DNA of 64,000 nucleotides from Burkholderiales bacterium UBA4657 (GTDB taxonomy: Bacteria > Pseudomonadota > Gammaproteobacteria > Burkholderiales > Burkholderiaceae_E), in NCBI GenBank assembly GCA_002405475.1, contig DHLX01000023.1:48136-112135 (forward strand), in the 5' to 3' direction. Shown one piece after another: positions 53,527-63,066 of this stretch. Position 1 is the stretch's first letter. Each line of letters starts with the position of its first letter. Position numbers and translations under genes: made by a program. A model generated the notes under the pieces. The model made no database searches. It was not told where the DNA came from and saw only the letters and a list, made by a program, of their open reading frames with translations.

Positions 53527-54999
53527 TCAGTCCACCCAATCTTTACAGCGTTCTACCGCCTTGCGCCATTGTGCCAGCTTGGCCTGGGCGGCATCGGCTG
53601 ACAACCGCGGTTCGAAACGATCCACTTCCATATCGTCACGCTGGGCATATTGAAAAATTCCGATGGTATGCGCTGCCAAAGCTGCCGCACCAAATGCCGT
53701 AGTTTCAACATTTTTGGGTCGTACGACCGGAACGCCCAGATAATCGGCCTGCAACTGCATCAGCAGATTATTGACTGAACCGCCCCCGTCTACATACAGC
53801 TCTTCCAGACGTAACTTGGTGTCGTTTTGCATGGCATCGACCAGCTCGGCCACCTGCAGGGCAATGCTTTGCAGGGCGGCGCGCGCCAAATGGGCCTTGT
53901 TAGTACCTCGCGTCAGTCCAACAATAATGCCACGCGCTTTGGGGTCCCAATGCGGTGACCCTAGGCCGTTGAAGGCGGGAACAATCATGACCTGGTCGGC
54001 ATGATCGACGCTGCGCGCCAGCGTTTCGACTTCATTGCTCGACTGAATAATGCCCAGGCCGTCGCGTAACCACTGAATCAGTGAGCCGGTATTGAAAACT
54101 GCCCCTTCCAGGCCGTATTGAGGCAGTCTTGACACTTGGGCGGTACGGGTGGTTAGCAGGCCATGCCGAGATTGAAACGAGTTTTCTCCAGTATGTAACA
54201 TGAAAAAACACCCGGTGCCGTAGGTGTTTTTCGCCTGTCCGGGTTGAACGCAGCCTTGGCCAAACATGGCCGCCTGCTGGTCACCTGCGACGCCAGTAAT
54301 GGGAACCTCGCCGCCTAGCAGTGCTGTCGTACCGAAATGCGAACCCGATACTTGAACCTCGGGCAAGATATTAGCGGGAATGTTCCAGCGTTGTAGTAGA
54401 TCCTGATCCCACTCACTATCCTCGATGTTGTAAAGTAGGGTACGCGAGGCGTTGGTGACGTCAGTCACATGCTTTTCGCCGTTGGTCAGCTTCCAGATCA
54501 GCCAGGTGTCAACAGTGCCAAACAATAATTCACCATTGTCAGCCAGCTTGCGTGCACCGGGCACATGCTCGAGTAGCCAGACGATTTTGCTGGCCGAGAA
54601 ATAGGGATCTATCATCAGGCCAGTTTTGGCGCGCACCATGGATTCCAGGCCGGCGGCGCGTTGTGCCTCGCACCAGGGCGTGGTGCGACGATCTTGCCAG
54701 ACTATGGCGTTGTGTATGGGTTGACCACTACGCTTGCTCCACAATACCGTGGTTTCGCGCTGGTTGGTAATACCTATGGCCGATAGGTTTTGTGCCACGA
54801 TACCGGCATTACTGAGCGCTTGCTGGGCGCATTCCAGCTGGGTTGACCAGATTTCCTGGGCGTTATGTTCCACCCAACCAGGTTGCGGGAAGATTTGGGT
54901 TAGCGATTTTTGCGCTATCCCGGCATGTCTGCCATCCGAGCCAAAGACCATCGCCCGCGACGAGCTGGTGCCCTGGTCGAGTGCGAGAATGTAGGCCAT
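53527..54999 (-). CDS. glpK: Glycerol kinase
   Basis: A 490-residue FGGY kinase phosphorylating glycerol to glycerol-3-phosphate. N-terminal LDQGTSSSRAMVF, a GWVEHNAQEIW segment, NQRETT.LW, and the FGGY C-terminal signature region (LYVDGGGSVNNLLMQLQADYLGVPV). No glpF or glpD gene is adjacent. Divergent from alaS. Confidence 0.94.
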   Translation of the reverse strand: MAYILALDQGTSSSRAMVFGSDGRHAGIAQKSLTQIFPQPGWVEHNAQEIWSTQLECAQQALSNAGIVAQNLSAIGITNQRETTVLWSKRSGQPIHNAIVWQDRRTTPWCEAQRAAGLESMVRAKTGLMIDPYFSASKIVWLLEHVPGARKLADNGELLFGTVDTWLIWKLTNGEKHVTDVTNASRTLLYNIEDSEWDQDLLQRWNIPANILPEVQVSGSHFGTTALLGGEVPITGVAGDQQAAMFGQGCVQPGQAKNTYGTGCFFMLHTGENSFQSRHGLLTTRTAQVSRLPQYGLEGAVFNTGSLIQWLRDGLGIIQSSNEVETLARSVDHADQVMIVPAFNGLGSPHWDPKARGIIVGLTRGTNKAHLARAALQSIALQVAELVDAMQNDTKLRLEELYVDGGGSVNNLLMQLQADYLGVPVVRPKNVETTAFGAAALAAHTIGIFQYAQRDDMEVDRFEPRLSADAAQAKLAQWRKAVERCKDWVD

Positions 55000-55081
55000 G
55001 CCGTCTCCGTCGTCGATGTCTTTATAATTCGAGCTTACCCATGACTTCGGTCTTATTCCAGTATTTCTTTAGAAAGCGTGT

Positions 55082-57691
55082 ATGAAAGTCGCCGCAATCC
55101 GTGACAAATTTTTGAAATTTTTCGAGTCGCGTGGCCATACGATGGTACGCTCGTCAAGCTTGGTGCCAGCGAATGACCCGACCCTGTTGTTCACCAACAG
55201 CGGCATGGTGCAGTTCAAGGACGTTTTTCTGGGGTCGGATCAGCGCAGTTACAGTCGTGCCACGACAGCGCAGCGCAGTGTACGGGCAGGTGGCAAGCAT
55301 AACGACCTGGAAAATGTCGGTTATACCGCCCGTCACCACACTTTTTTTGAAATGCTGGGCAATTTCAGTTTTGGTGACTATTTCAAGCGTGATGCGATTC
55401 GCTACGCCTGGGAATTATTGACCTCCGTTTATGGCTTGCCGCAGGAAAAATTATGGGTCACGGTGTACCAGGAAGACGATGAAGCTTATGACATCTGGCA
55501 CCAGGAAATTGGCGTACCGGCAGCGCGCATAGTGCGCATAGGCGACAACAAGGGCGCACGCTACGCCAGCGATAATTTCTGGCAAATGGCCGATACCGGG
55601 CCGTGTGGGCCGTGTTCAGAAATTTTTTACGACCATGGCCCCGAAGTATGGGGCGGTCCCCCGGGCTCTCCCGAGGCTGATGGCGACCGCTACATCGAAA
55701 TCTGGAACCTGGTGTTTATGCAATTTAACAAGGATGAGGCCGGAGTCCTGCACCCACTGCCCAAGCCTTGTGTCGATACCGGCATGGGGCTCGAGCGCCT
55801 GGCCGCCGTATTGCAGCACGTGCATTCCAATTACGAGATTGACCTGTTCCAGACACTGATTCGAGCCGCTGCCCGTGAGACCGGCTGCGCCGACCTGAAC
55901 GACAATTCCCTTAAAGTCATTGCCGACCATATTCGCGCTTGCAGCTTTTTGATTGTCGATGGCGTCATACCGGGCAGTGCCGGTCGCGGTTACGTACTGC
56001 GACGCATTATGCGGCGCGGCCTGCGTCATGGCTACAAGCTGGGTCAGACCCAGCCGTTCCTGCACAAACTGGTGAAAGATCTGGTGCTGGAAATGGGTGA
56101 CGCTTACCCCGAGTTGAAACAGGCTGCGGCGCGGGTTGAGTCGGTCATTAAAACCGAAGAAGAACAGTTTGGCCGTACCCTGGAACACGGCATGAAAATT
56201 CTGGAAACGGCATTCGCCAGTGGTGACAAGATTGATGGCGAGACCATTTTTACCCTGTATGACACCTATGGCTTCCCGGTTGATTTGACGGCTGACATGG
56301 CTCGCGAACGCAACAAGGAAGCTGACATGGACGGCTTTGAAAAAGCCATGCAGCGCCAGCGTGAGCAGGCACGTGCCGCCGGCAAGTTCAAAATGGCGGC
56401 CAGTGTCGAATACAGCGGCGTCAAAACCGCGTTTCGTGGTTATGACACGCTCGAACTGGAAGGCAAAATTACCGCACTCTATGTCGGTGGCACGGCGGTA
56501 GAAAAAGTAGTGGAAGGCCAGGAGGCCGTGGTCGTACTCGACAGCACACCGTTTTACGCTGAAAGTGGTGGCCAGGTGGGTGATATCGGTGACCTGTTGT
56601 CGGTGACTGGCCAGTTCCAGGTGGAAGATACGCAAAAAATTCAGGCCGATGTCTTTGGTCACATTGGCACGGTACAACAGGGTAGTCTGGTAGTGGGTGG
56701 GCGCGTCAACTCGCGGGTCAATATGGCAGCGCGTCGTCGTGCTGCGGGCAACCATTCGGCCACACATTTGCTGCATGCCGCATTGCGCGCCGTGCTGGGG
56801 CCACATGTGCAGCAAAAAGGCTCACTGGTTGACCCGGACAAAACCCGCTTTGACTTTGCCCATGACAAACCCATGACCGAGGACGAAATTCGGCTGGTCG
56901 AGAAACTGGTAAACGATGAAATTCGGCTTAACCAACCGGTCACTGTACGTCACATGAGCTATGACGACGCCATTAAAGCCGGAGCCATGGCGCTGTTCGG
57001 TGAAAAATATGGCGATGAAGTACGCGTGCTGGGCATGGGTGATTTCAGTACCGAGCTATGCGGCGGCACCCATGTCACGCGTACTGGCGATATTGGTTTT
57101 TTCAAAATCACCAGCGAAGGCGGTGTGGCGGCCGGCATACGTCGTATCGAAGGCACCACGGGCGAGGGCGCCCTGACCTATGTGCAGCAGGTTGAAGCCA
57201 GTGTCCAGGCTGCTGCTGCCGCATTAAAAACTCACCCGGCTGAATTAAGCCAGCGTATTGGCCAATTGAGCGATAACCTGAAAGCGCTGGAAAAAGAAGT
57301 GGCTCGACTCAAGTCGAAACTGGCGGCTTCCCAAGGCGAAGATCTGGTGGCGCAGGCGCTGGACGTTAAGGGCATCAAAGTCCTGGCGGCAGCAATAGAA
57401 GGAGCCGATGTGTCGACCTTGCGCGAAACCATGGACAAGCTCAAAGACAAACTCAAGACCGCCGCCATCGTGCTGGCCAGTGTCGAGGCTGGCAAGGTCA
57501 GCCTGATTGCCGGGGTGACCCCCGACTTGACATCGAAACTCAAGGCCGGAGAATTGGTCAATCATGTGGCGCAACAAGTGGGCGGCAAGGGCGGTGGCCG
57601 GCCCGACTTGGCGCAGGCGGGTGGTACAGACCCGAATTCTCTCCCGCAGGCGCTGGCCAGCGTGTCAGCCTGGGCTGAACATCGTTTATAG
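55082..57691 (+). CDS. alaS: Alanyl-tRNA synthetase
   Basis: An 869-residue class II synthetase. Motif-rich N-terminus (RDKFLKFFESRGHTMVRSSSLVPANDPTLLFTNSGM), editing domain zinc ligands in HSATHLLHAAL and CGGTHVTRTGDIG, and a C-terminal Gly-rich GGKGGGRPDLAQAGG. Normal length. The TusA-family gene follows 10 bp later. Confidence 0.97.
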   Translation: MKVAAIRDKFLKFFESRGHTMVRSSSLVPANDPTLLFTNSGMVQFKDVFLGSDQRSYSRATTAQRSVRAGGKHNDLENVGYTARHHTFFEMLGNFSFGDYFKRDAIRYAWELLTSVYGLPQEKLWVTVYQEDDEAYDIWHQEIGVPAARIVRIGDNKGARYASDNFWQMADTGPCGPCSEIFYDHGPEVWGGPPGSPEADGDRYIEIWNLVFMQFNKDEAGVLHPLPKPCVDTGMGLERLAAVLQHVHSNYEIDLFQTLIRAAARETGCADLNDNSLKVIADHIRACSFLIVDGVIPGSAGRGYVLRRIMRRGLRHGYKLGQTQPFLHKLVKDLVLEMGDAYPELKQAAARVESVIKTEEEQFGRTLEHGMKILETAFASGDKIDGETIFTLYDTYGFPVDLTADMARERNKEADMDGFEKAMQRQREQARAAGKFKMAASVEYSGVKTAFRGYDTLELEGKITALYVGGTAVEKVVEGQEAVVVLDSTPFYAESGGQVGDIGDLLSVTGQFQVEDTQKIQADVFGHIGTVQQGSLVVGGRVNSRVNMAARRRAAGNHSATHLLHAALRAVLGPHVQQKGSLVDPDKTRFDFAHDKPMTEDEIRLVEKLVNDEIRLNQPVTVRHMSYDDAIKAGAMALFGEKYGDEVRVLGMGDFSTELCGGTHVTRTGDIGFFKITSEGGVAAGIRRIEGTTGEGALTYVQQVEASVQAAAAALKTHPAELSQRIGQLSDNLKALEKEVARLKSKLAASQGEDLVAQALDVKGIKVLAAAIEGADVSTLRETMDKLKDKLKTAAIVLASVEAGKVSLIAGVTPDLTSKLKAGELVNHVAQQVGGKGGGRPDLAQAGGTDPNSLPQALASVSAWAEHRL

Positions 57692-57700
57692 GGTGATGAC

Positions 57701-57937
57701 ATGGAAGTCGTAGCCAATAAAGAACTCGATACCCGCGGATTGAATTGCCCGCTGCCTATACTGCGTACCAAGAAAGCTTTAGCGGAAATGCAAAGTGGCG
57801 AAATCTTGCATGTCATCGCCACCGACCCCGGTTCGGTACGTGACTTTCAGGCTTTTGCCAGGCAGACGGGTAATGAATTGTTGAAACACCTCGAAAATGA
57901 AAAACGTGAATTCGAATACTGGCTCAAGCGGCGCTAA
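57701..57937 (+). CDS. TusA-family sulfurtransferase
   Basis: A 78-residue SirA/TusA-fold protein with the persulfide Cys in GLNCPLPIL (C16) and the ATDPGSVRDFQAFARQTG segment. Members relay sulfur to tRNA 2-thiouridine, molybdenum cofactor or other acceptors. It lies 10 bp after alaS; coupling to tRNA biology is suggestive. The C-terminal 14 codons overlap the next gene. Confidence 0.93.
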   Translation: MEVVANKELDTRGLNCPLPILRTKKALAEMQSGEILHVIATDPGSVRDFQAFARQTGNELLKHLENEKREFEYWLKRR

Positions 57938-58934
57938 TGCAGAAAATGCGGATACACAGGCGCTTGAGTCCGGAACAGATCCCGCCTCGATACGGGTACA
58001 TCAAGTTCTTGGTCTTGCTCCCGGCCCACGCGTACTTATTCTTGGCGCAGTCCATGGCAACGAAATTTGTGGTACCCGCGCTATAGAGCGCGTGTTACGC
58101 GAAATAGATGACGGGTCGCTCAAAATAGAACGTGGCAGCGTTACTTTTATACCAGTGACCAACCCTTTGGCCTATGCCTTGAAACAACGTATGGGCGAGC
58201 GCAACCTGAATCGCAATATGCGCGTCATGGACACGCCACAAGATTTTGAAGACCGCATTGCTGCAGTGTTATGTCCTTTGCTTGACAAGCACGACGCCTT
58301 GCTCGATTTGCATTCGTTTCATACCCCAGGCATACCGTTCGCTTTGGTAGGGCCATTGAATAATAGTGGCACATTGGAACCCTTTACCCGTGCTGAAGAA
58401 GAAAGCAGGCTGGTGGCTCATTTGGGCCCGCGTCGCATTGTCGAGGGCTGGATGGAAACCTACGCCAAGGGCGTGCAACGGCGCCGCGCTGCATTGATGG
58501 AAGGGGGTTCATTACAGGCCGATGAAAGCTATGGTATCGGTACCACCGAGTACATACGCGCACGCGGTGGTTATGGCGTGACCCTGGAATGCGGTCAGCA
58601 TGACGATCCGCAGGCTCCGGAAGTGGCCTACCACGCTATTCAACAAACCCTGGCGCTATTGGGACTGATTGATCGGGCACCACAACCCCCGGCACCTGAC
58701 TTTGAAGTACTGAAACTGGTCGATGTCATCGACCGAGAACATGCTGACGACCAGTTCGTCAAACCCTGGGCCAGTTTTGATCCAGTAAGCGCTGGCGAGG
58801 TCATTGGGCTACGGCACGATGGCAGTGCAGTGCAAGCCCCGGCTGACGGTTTTGTCGTCTTTCCCAACCCTAAGGCCTTGCCGGGCAATGAATGGTTTTA
58901 TTTTGCACAACCCAGCTCACGCCGTATGGTCTGA
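57897..58934 (+). CDS. Aspartoacylase/succinylglutamate desuccinylase-family metallohydrolase
   Basis: A 345-residue zinc peptidase-like enzyme of the M14 family (AstE/AspA type). Metal ligands: H and E in GAVHGNEICG and His in LLDLHSFHTPG; RNLNRNMR and the Glu of TLECGQHDD are also present. The C-terminal beta domain begins near residue 260. The substrate is unknown. Its ATG lies inside the TusA-family gene (41-bp overlap), so translation is coupled. Confidence 0.88.
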   Translation: MKNVNSNTGSSGANAENADTQALESGTDPASIRVHQVLGLAPGPRVLILGAVHGNEICGTRAIERVLREIDDGSLKIERGSVTFIPVTNPLAYALKQRMGERNLNRNMRVMDTPQDFEDRIAAVLCPLLDKHDALLDLHSFHTPGIPFALVGPLNNSGTLEPFTRAEEESRLVAHLGPRRIVEGWMETYAKGVQRRRAALMEGGSLQADESYGIGTTEYIRARGGYGVTLECGQHDDPQAPEVAYHAIQQTLALLGLIDRAPQPPAPDFEVLKLVDVIDREHADDQFVKPWASFDPVSAGEVIGLRHDGSAVQAPADGFVVFPNPKALPGNEWFYFAQPSSRRMV

Positions 58935-58940
58935 GTCGGT

Positions 58941-60401
58941 ATGAATTTCTTGTTTGACCATAGCTTCGCCCGCGAACTGCCCGAGTTCTATGTCCCCTGC
59001 CAGCCCGAGCGCGTGCCTGCCCCTAGGCTGCTGTTTTTCAACCATGATTTGGCACAGGAACTGCAACTCGCTGTTGACTCTACCAAGCCGCAGCAATTGG
59101 CCGAGGTTTTTTCAGGTAACCAGGTGCCTCATGGTGCAAAACCGATTGCACAGGTCTATGCCGGGCATCAGTTCGGTCATTTTTCGCCACAACTGGGTGA
59201 TGGTCGTGCCTTGCTCTTAGGCGAGGTACTGAACCGGCAGGGGCAGCGGTATGACATCGCCTTTAAAGGCTCGGGGCGCACGCCCTATTCGCGCCGTGGC
59301 GATGGCAAGGCCGCTGTTGGGCCGATGTTGCGCGAGGTGCTGATGGGGGAGGCCATGCACGCCCTGGGCGTGCCGACCACACGGGCGCTGGCGGTGGTTG
59401 CGACGGGTGAATCGGTCTATCGCGAGCGTGCTTTGCCCGGTGCGGTACTGACCCGGGTAGCTGCCAGTCATTTGCGTGTCGGCACATTTGAATATTTTGC
59501 TGCGCGTGGTGAGTTTGACCGCGTCAGACAATTAGCCGACTACGCCATAGCGCGCCATGACGCTGCCCTGGTAGCCGAACCCGACCGCTATCTGAAATTT
59601 TTCTCGGCGGTAGCACAGCGTCAGGCCAGGCTGGTTGCGCAATGGATGCAACTCGGCTTTATTCATGGTGTCATGAATACTGACAACATAAGTATCGCTG
59701 GCGAAACCATAGACTATGGCCCTTGTGCTTTCATGGAAGCCTATGATCCAGGTACGGTATTCAGTTCTATTGATCATCAAGGCCGCTACGCCTATGGCAA
59801 TCAACCGCTCATAGCGCGCTGGAATCTGGCCCGGTTTGGTGAAACGCTACTCAGCTTGATAGATACCAGCGAACAGCAGGCCATTGAGCAAGTGACTGAA
59901 GTCATCAATGCCTTTCCGCAGTGGTTTGAGCAGCATTGGTGGCAATTGGCGCAGGCCAAGCTCGGCCTGGCCGATGATGTGGCGTCTGAAACGGGCATGG
60001 CGCTAGTTCAGGACTGGCTGATGTTGCTTCAACAACAGCATGTTGACTGGACCTTGGCCTGGCGTCGTTTGAGTGATGCTGCGGCTGGGCAACCACAAAC
60101 GTTGCGCAAGCTGTTTGCAGCCAATAGCACCGCGCTAGACCACTGGTTATCACGCTGGCAGGCTTTCTTGATGCCGGACAGCAGCCAGCGCATGTATGCG
60201 CAAAACCCGATCATCATCCCGCGCAATCATCGGGTTGAAGAAGCTTTAATCGCGGCTTCAGACCACGCAGATCTTGCGCCGTTCGAAGCCATGCTGCAGG
60301 CTCTGCGCAGGCCTTATGAAGATAATCCTGGCCTGACCAGATACGCTGAACCAGCGCCACCAGAGGTAACTGAAAAATATCAGACCTTTTGCGGCACCTG
60401 A
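58941..60401 (+). CDS. selO: Protein AMPylase SelO (YdiU)
   Basis: A 486-residue pseudokinase that transfers AMP to protein hydroxyls. Features: VYAGHQFGHFSPQLGDGRA, the GSGRTPYSRRGDGKAA nucleotide-binding segment, the GVMNTDN catalytic-loop motif, DYGP(C/A)F and the terminal CGT redox cysteine. It follows the aspartoacylase gene by 6 bp, ending the alaS-to-selO series. Confidence 0.95.
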   Translation: MNFLFDHSFARELPEFYVPCQPERVPAPRLLFFNHDLAQELQLAVDSTKPQQLAEVFSGNQVPHGAKPIAQVYAGHQFGHFSPQLGDGRALLLGEVLNRQGQRYDIAFKGSGRTPYSRRGDGKAAVGPMLREVLMGEAMHALGVPTTRALAVVATGESVYRERALPGAVLTRVAASHLRVGTFEYFAARGEFDRVRQLADYAIARHDAALVAEPDRYLKFFSAVAQRQARLVAQWMQLGFIHGVMNTDNISIAGETIDYGPCAFMEAYDPGTVFSSIDHQGRYAYGNQPLIARWNLARFGETLLSLIDTSEQQAIEQVTEVINAFPQWFEQHWWQLAQAKLGLADDVASETGMALVQDWLMLLQQQHVDWTLAWRRLSDAAAGQPQTLRKLFAANSTALDHWLSRWQAFLMPDSSQRMYAQNPIIIPRNHRVEEALIAASDHADLAPFEAMLQALRRPYEDNPGLTRYAEPAPPEVTEKYQTFCGT

Positions 60402-60433
60402 ATTGCTGTTATTACCTGACACACACATCTGGC

Positions 60434-61033
60434 CTAGGAGCCGGAATTAAGTTCCTGCCCCTCGCTTTTCATTTTGTCGAGCAAACGTGCCAGACGCAAA
60501 CGAGGATCAAGGACAGGATTGCAGATATGATCCAAATAGGTACTGGCAGAGGCATCGATTGCTTCCTGACTAATCTGAACGGTGCCATGCAGAATAAAGG
60601 GTGGAAGGAATTTCATTCCAATCAGGTTGGCAGTTTGTTGTAGCGGTTTGAGTAATTCACTCATGGAATAGTTATTGTAGCCACCGCTTTGATAGGAATC
60701 AGCCGGCCCACCGCTGGAAATGGCTGAAACCCAGTCTTTACCTTGCAACGCCACACCACCCGGACCATAAGCCCAACCATAGGTCAGAACATCGTCGAGC
60801 CATTTTTTCATTAGCGGGGGCGTTGAATACCACCAGAAGGGATGCTGAAAAACAATACGGTCGTGAGCCAATAACAGGCTCTGCTCAAAAGCAACATCAA
60901 TGTTCCAGTCAGGATAGTGTTCGTAGAGTTTATTGACATGGATTCCGTCATGGTTTTCCAAAACCTCGACCCAGCGTCGATTGACTCTGGAAGTGGCCAG
61001 TTGTGGATGGAATACGTTAACCAGAATTTTCAT
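60434..61033 (-). CDS. NAD(P)H-dependent quinone oxidoreductase-like protein
   Basis: A 199-residue flavodoxin-fold protein of the KefF/MdaB/YheR type: a VFHP start, FQHPFWWYSTPPLMKKWLDDVLTYGWAYG is the flavin-binding segment. It reduces quinones or nitro compounds with NAD(P)H. I used the second ATG because the gggag site fits it best. It follows the SDR gene at 61 kb by 14 bp in a minus-strand redox operon. Confidence 0.88.
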   Translation of the reverse strand: MKILVNVFHPQLATSRVNRRWVEVLENHDGIHVNKLYEHYPDWNIDVAFEQSLLLAHDRIVFQHPFWWYSTPPLMKKWLDDVLTYGWAYGPGGVALQGKDWVSAISSGGPADSYQSGGYNNYSMSELLKPLQQTANLIGMKFLPPFILHGTVQISQEAIDASASTYLDHICNPVLDPRLRLARLLDKMKSEGQELNSGS

Positions 61034-61047
61034 CATGACTCCCTGAT

Positions 61048-61929
61048 TCAGCGCTGAATATTGCGATCAAGCAAAGGCGCCATGCCCATATGGCCATACA
61101 GGCCACGATGGATTGCCTCCAGCTGCTGATTGTACGGGTTGATCGCAGCGCCCATGCCCAGAAAATCAACCGTGGTGCGGAATGGACGCTGCCCTGCAGG
61201 CTGGGCCACCAGCTCGGCGATTACATCAGCGACCTGCTGCGGGTTCTGGGCCGGCGTGGCGGCTACGAGCGAGATAAAACCCTTCAGCATCGCATCGGCC
61301 TGCTTGCCGAACTCCCCGTATCCGGCAGCGCGTGCTGTATCTGCCGGGTGCATCAAATGGCTGGAAAATTCGGTGTTATAGCCACCTGGTTCCACAATTA
61401 CACTGTCTATACCCAAAGGAGCCAGTTCAACCCGGTAATTTTCAGCCAATGCTTCTAGTGCCCATTTACTGGCATTGTAAGGACCGTAGAAGGGCATGAC
61501 CACGCGGCCGAGCAGACTTGAGACATGAATCAATAAACCAGAACCATATTGACGCATTATTGGCAGCACGGCGCGATTCACCCTTGCCACACCAAATACA
61601 TTAATATCAAACAGCCGTTGCCAGTCCTGGCTGGTAAAACATTCCTGAAGACCATGGACACCGACCCCGGCATTGTTGATGACGACATCAATCTTGCCAC
61701 CCAGTTTCTCCGTGGCCAGTTCAATGGCGGTTTCTACGCTGGCGTCCTGGCTGACGTCCATTTCAATGATGCTGACACCGCTGGCCTGCAACTGTTGTGC
61801 ATGCGCCGCGTTACGACCCTGTACCTCTCGCAGCGTGCCAACCACGCGGTGCCCCTGTAATGACAGGGTATTTGCAATCAAACGACCAAAACCGCCTGCT
61901 ACTCCGGTGACCAAAATGGCTTGTGACAT
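61048..61929 (-). CDS. Short-chain dehydrogenase/reductase
   Basis: A 293-residue classical SDR starting at MSQAILVTG, with an aggag ribosome site. Cofactor loop TGVAGGFGRLIA, NNAGVGVHG, catalytic Ser in HVSSLLGR and YxxxK as YNASK. The substrate is unknown; the long C-terminal region resembles oxidoreductases acting on bulky ketones. Middle gene of the minus-strand redox operon. Confidence 0.9.
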   Translation of the reverse strand: MSQAILVTGVAGGFGRLIANTLSLQGHRVVGTLREVQGRNAAHAQQLQASGVSIIEMDVSQDASVETAIELATEKLGGKIDVVINNAGVGVHGLQECFTSQDWQRLFDINVFGVARVNRAVLPIMRQYGSGLLIHVSSLLGRVVMPFYGPYNASKWALEALAENYRVELAPLGIDSVIVEPGGYNTEFSSHLMHPADTARAAGYGEFGKQADAMLKGFISLVAATPAQNPQQVADVIAELVAQPAGQRPFRTTVDFLGMGAAINPYNQQLEAIHRGLYGHMGMAPLLDRNIQR

Positions 61930-61992
61930 AAAAATCTCCTGGCTGTACGACAACAATTATCAATACAAAAAAAGTATTGGCGCAGATCTGAA

Positions 61993-62889
61993 CTAGCGTG
62001 TTACATAGCCGCCGTTAATCCATAACGTCTGACCATTGACCCATTGCGATTCAGGGCTGGCCAGGAAAGTGACTATCGGCGTAATATCGCTCTCACGGCC
62101 CAGGCGACCTGTTGTAGACAAGCTTGCGGCAAAGCGGGTGCTTTCAGGTGTTTCGGCAGCCGAAAAGAAAGCATTGTCCAGTGGGCCGGGAGCGACGACA
62201 TTAATGGTGATACCGCGACGCCCAACCTCTTTCGCCACCATTCGTGCAAATTCTTCAGCCGGGGCTTTGGTGCCTGCGTAAAGCGCATAAGCTGGAGCTG
62301 AGCCCGCCGTTAATGAAGTGCCTATATGAATCAACCGACCGTTGTCTGCAAGACGGGAGGCACTTTGCTGTAAAACATGAAACAGGGCACGTACATTGGC
62401 ACGCTCACTCCGGTTGTAGTCGTCCTCAGTCATCAGTGCCATAGGTTTTTTGACAATATAGCCCACCGTATTGACAACAATATCAATCTTGCCGTAACTG
62501 CTTTGTGCCGAGTCGAATACAGCTTTCGTGACAGCCGCGTCCCCCATATCACCGACTACGCTAGTCAGTCGCACGCCCTCTGCGCGTACCAGGCGTGCAG
62601 TTTCTTCATTTTGATCACGTGTTTCGTTGCGATGGAAGTGCAACACCAGATCTGCGCCCATTTTGGCCAGGGCTACGGCGTAGGCGCGACCCTGGTTGTT
62701 TCTTGCTCCGGTCACGATCACGCTTTTGCCGCGTAGAGGTTTATGGACAGAACCAGCCGCATTTCCGGTCTGGGCCTGCACGTTTGCACTCAAACCCGCC
62801 AACAGACCGAGACCAGCGCTGGTGATCGCGCGGCGACGCCCAAGGGACGGGTTGGGCTGAATTTCAAACTTATCGTTACCAGTATTCAT
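61993..62889 (-). CDS. Exported short-chain dehydrogenase with Tat signal
   Basis: A 298-residue SDR with a twin-arginine signal: GRRRAITSAG then a hydrophobic stretch and SANVQAQ cleavage. The mature part is a complete SDR (TGARNNQGRAYA cofactor loop, VNTVG, HIGTS, YAGTK catalytic pair, VAPGPLDNAF, terminal WVNGQTLWINGGYV). Tat export suits a protein folded with its nicotinamide cofactor in the cytoplasm. It is first of the three minus-strand redox genes and divergent from the LysR gene. Confidence 0.87.
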   Translation of the reverse strand: MNTGNDKFEIQPNPSLGRRRAITSAGLGLLAGLSANVQAQTGNAAGSVHKPLRGKSVIVTGARNNQGRAYAVALAKMGADLVLHFHRNETRDQNEETARLVRAEGVRLTSVVGDMGDAAVTKAVFDSAQSSYGKIDIVVNTVGYIVKKPMALMTEDDYNRSERANVRALFHVLQQSASRLADNGRLIHIGTSLTAGSAPAYALYAGTKAPAEEFARMVAKEVGRRGITINVVAPGPLDNAFFSAAETPESTRFAASLSTTGRLGRESDITPIVTFLASPESQWVNGQTLWINGGYVTR

Positions 62890-62980
62890 TCGGGACTCCT
62901 GAAAAAAGTGAAAATCAAAGTAGTAGTCTTCTGCGACCCGGTACCGGCTTGTCTTGGCACCTCTGCACGCTTGGTACTAT

Positions 62981-63010
62981 ATTTACTCTTTTTTATTTAA
63001 TAAATACCAA
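62981..63010. promoter_or_regulatory. Candidate LysR operator region
   Basis: Inverted arms TTGGTA (62981-62986) and TACCAA (63005-63010) with an 18-bp A/T-rich spacer that contains a TATTTA-a-TAAATA dyad (62994-63006). It sits between divergent SDR and LysR genes, about 55 bp before the LysR start. Confidence 0.35.
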
Positions 63011-63066
63011 ATTTAATATATTATTTTTCTTATTTTATGAATAATAATACTGGTCGGGGGTAGGCT

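Noticed and set aside
55616..56815. A 399-codon open frame antisense to alaS
   Set aside because: It lies wholly within alaS, has no family resemblance, and reflects codon structure of the real gene.
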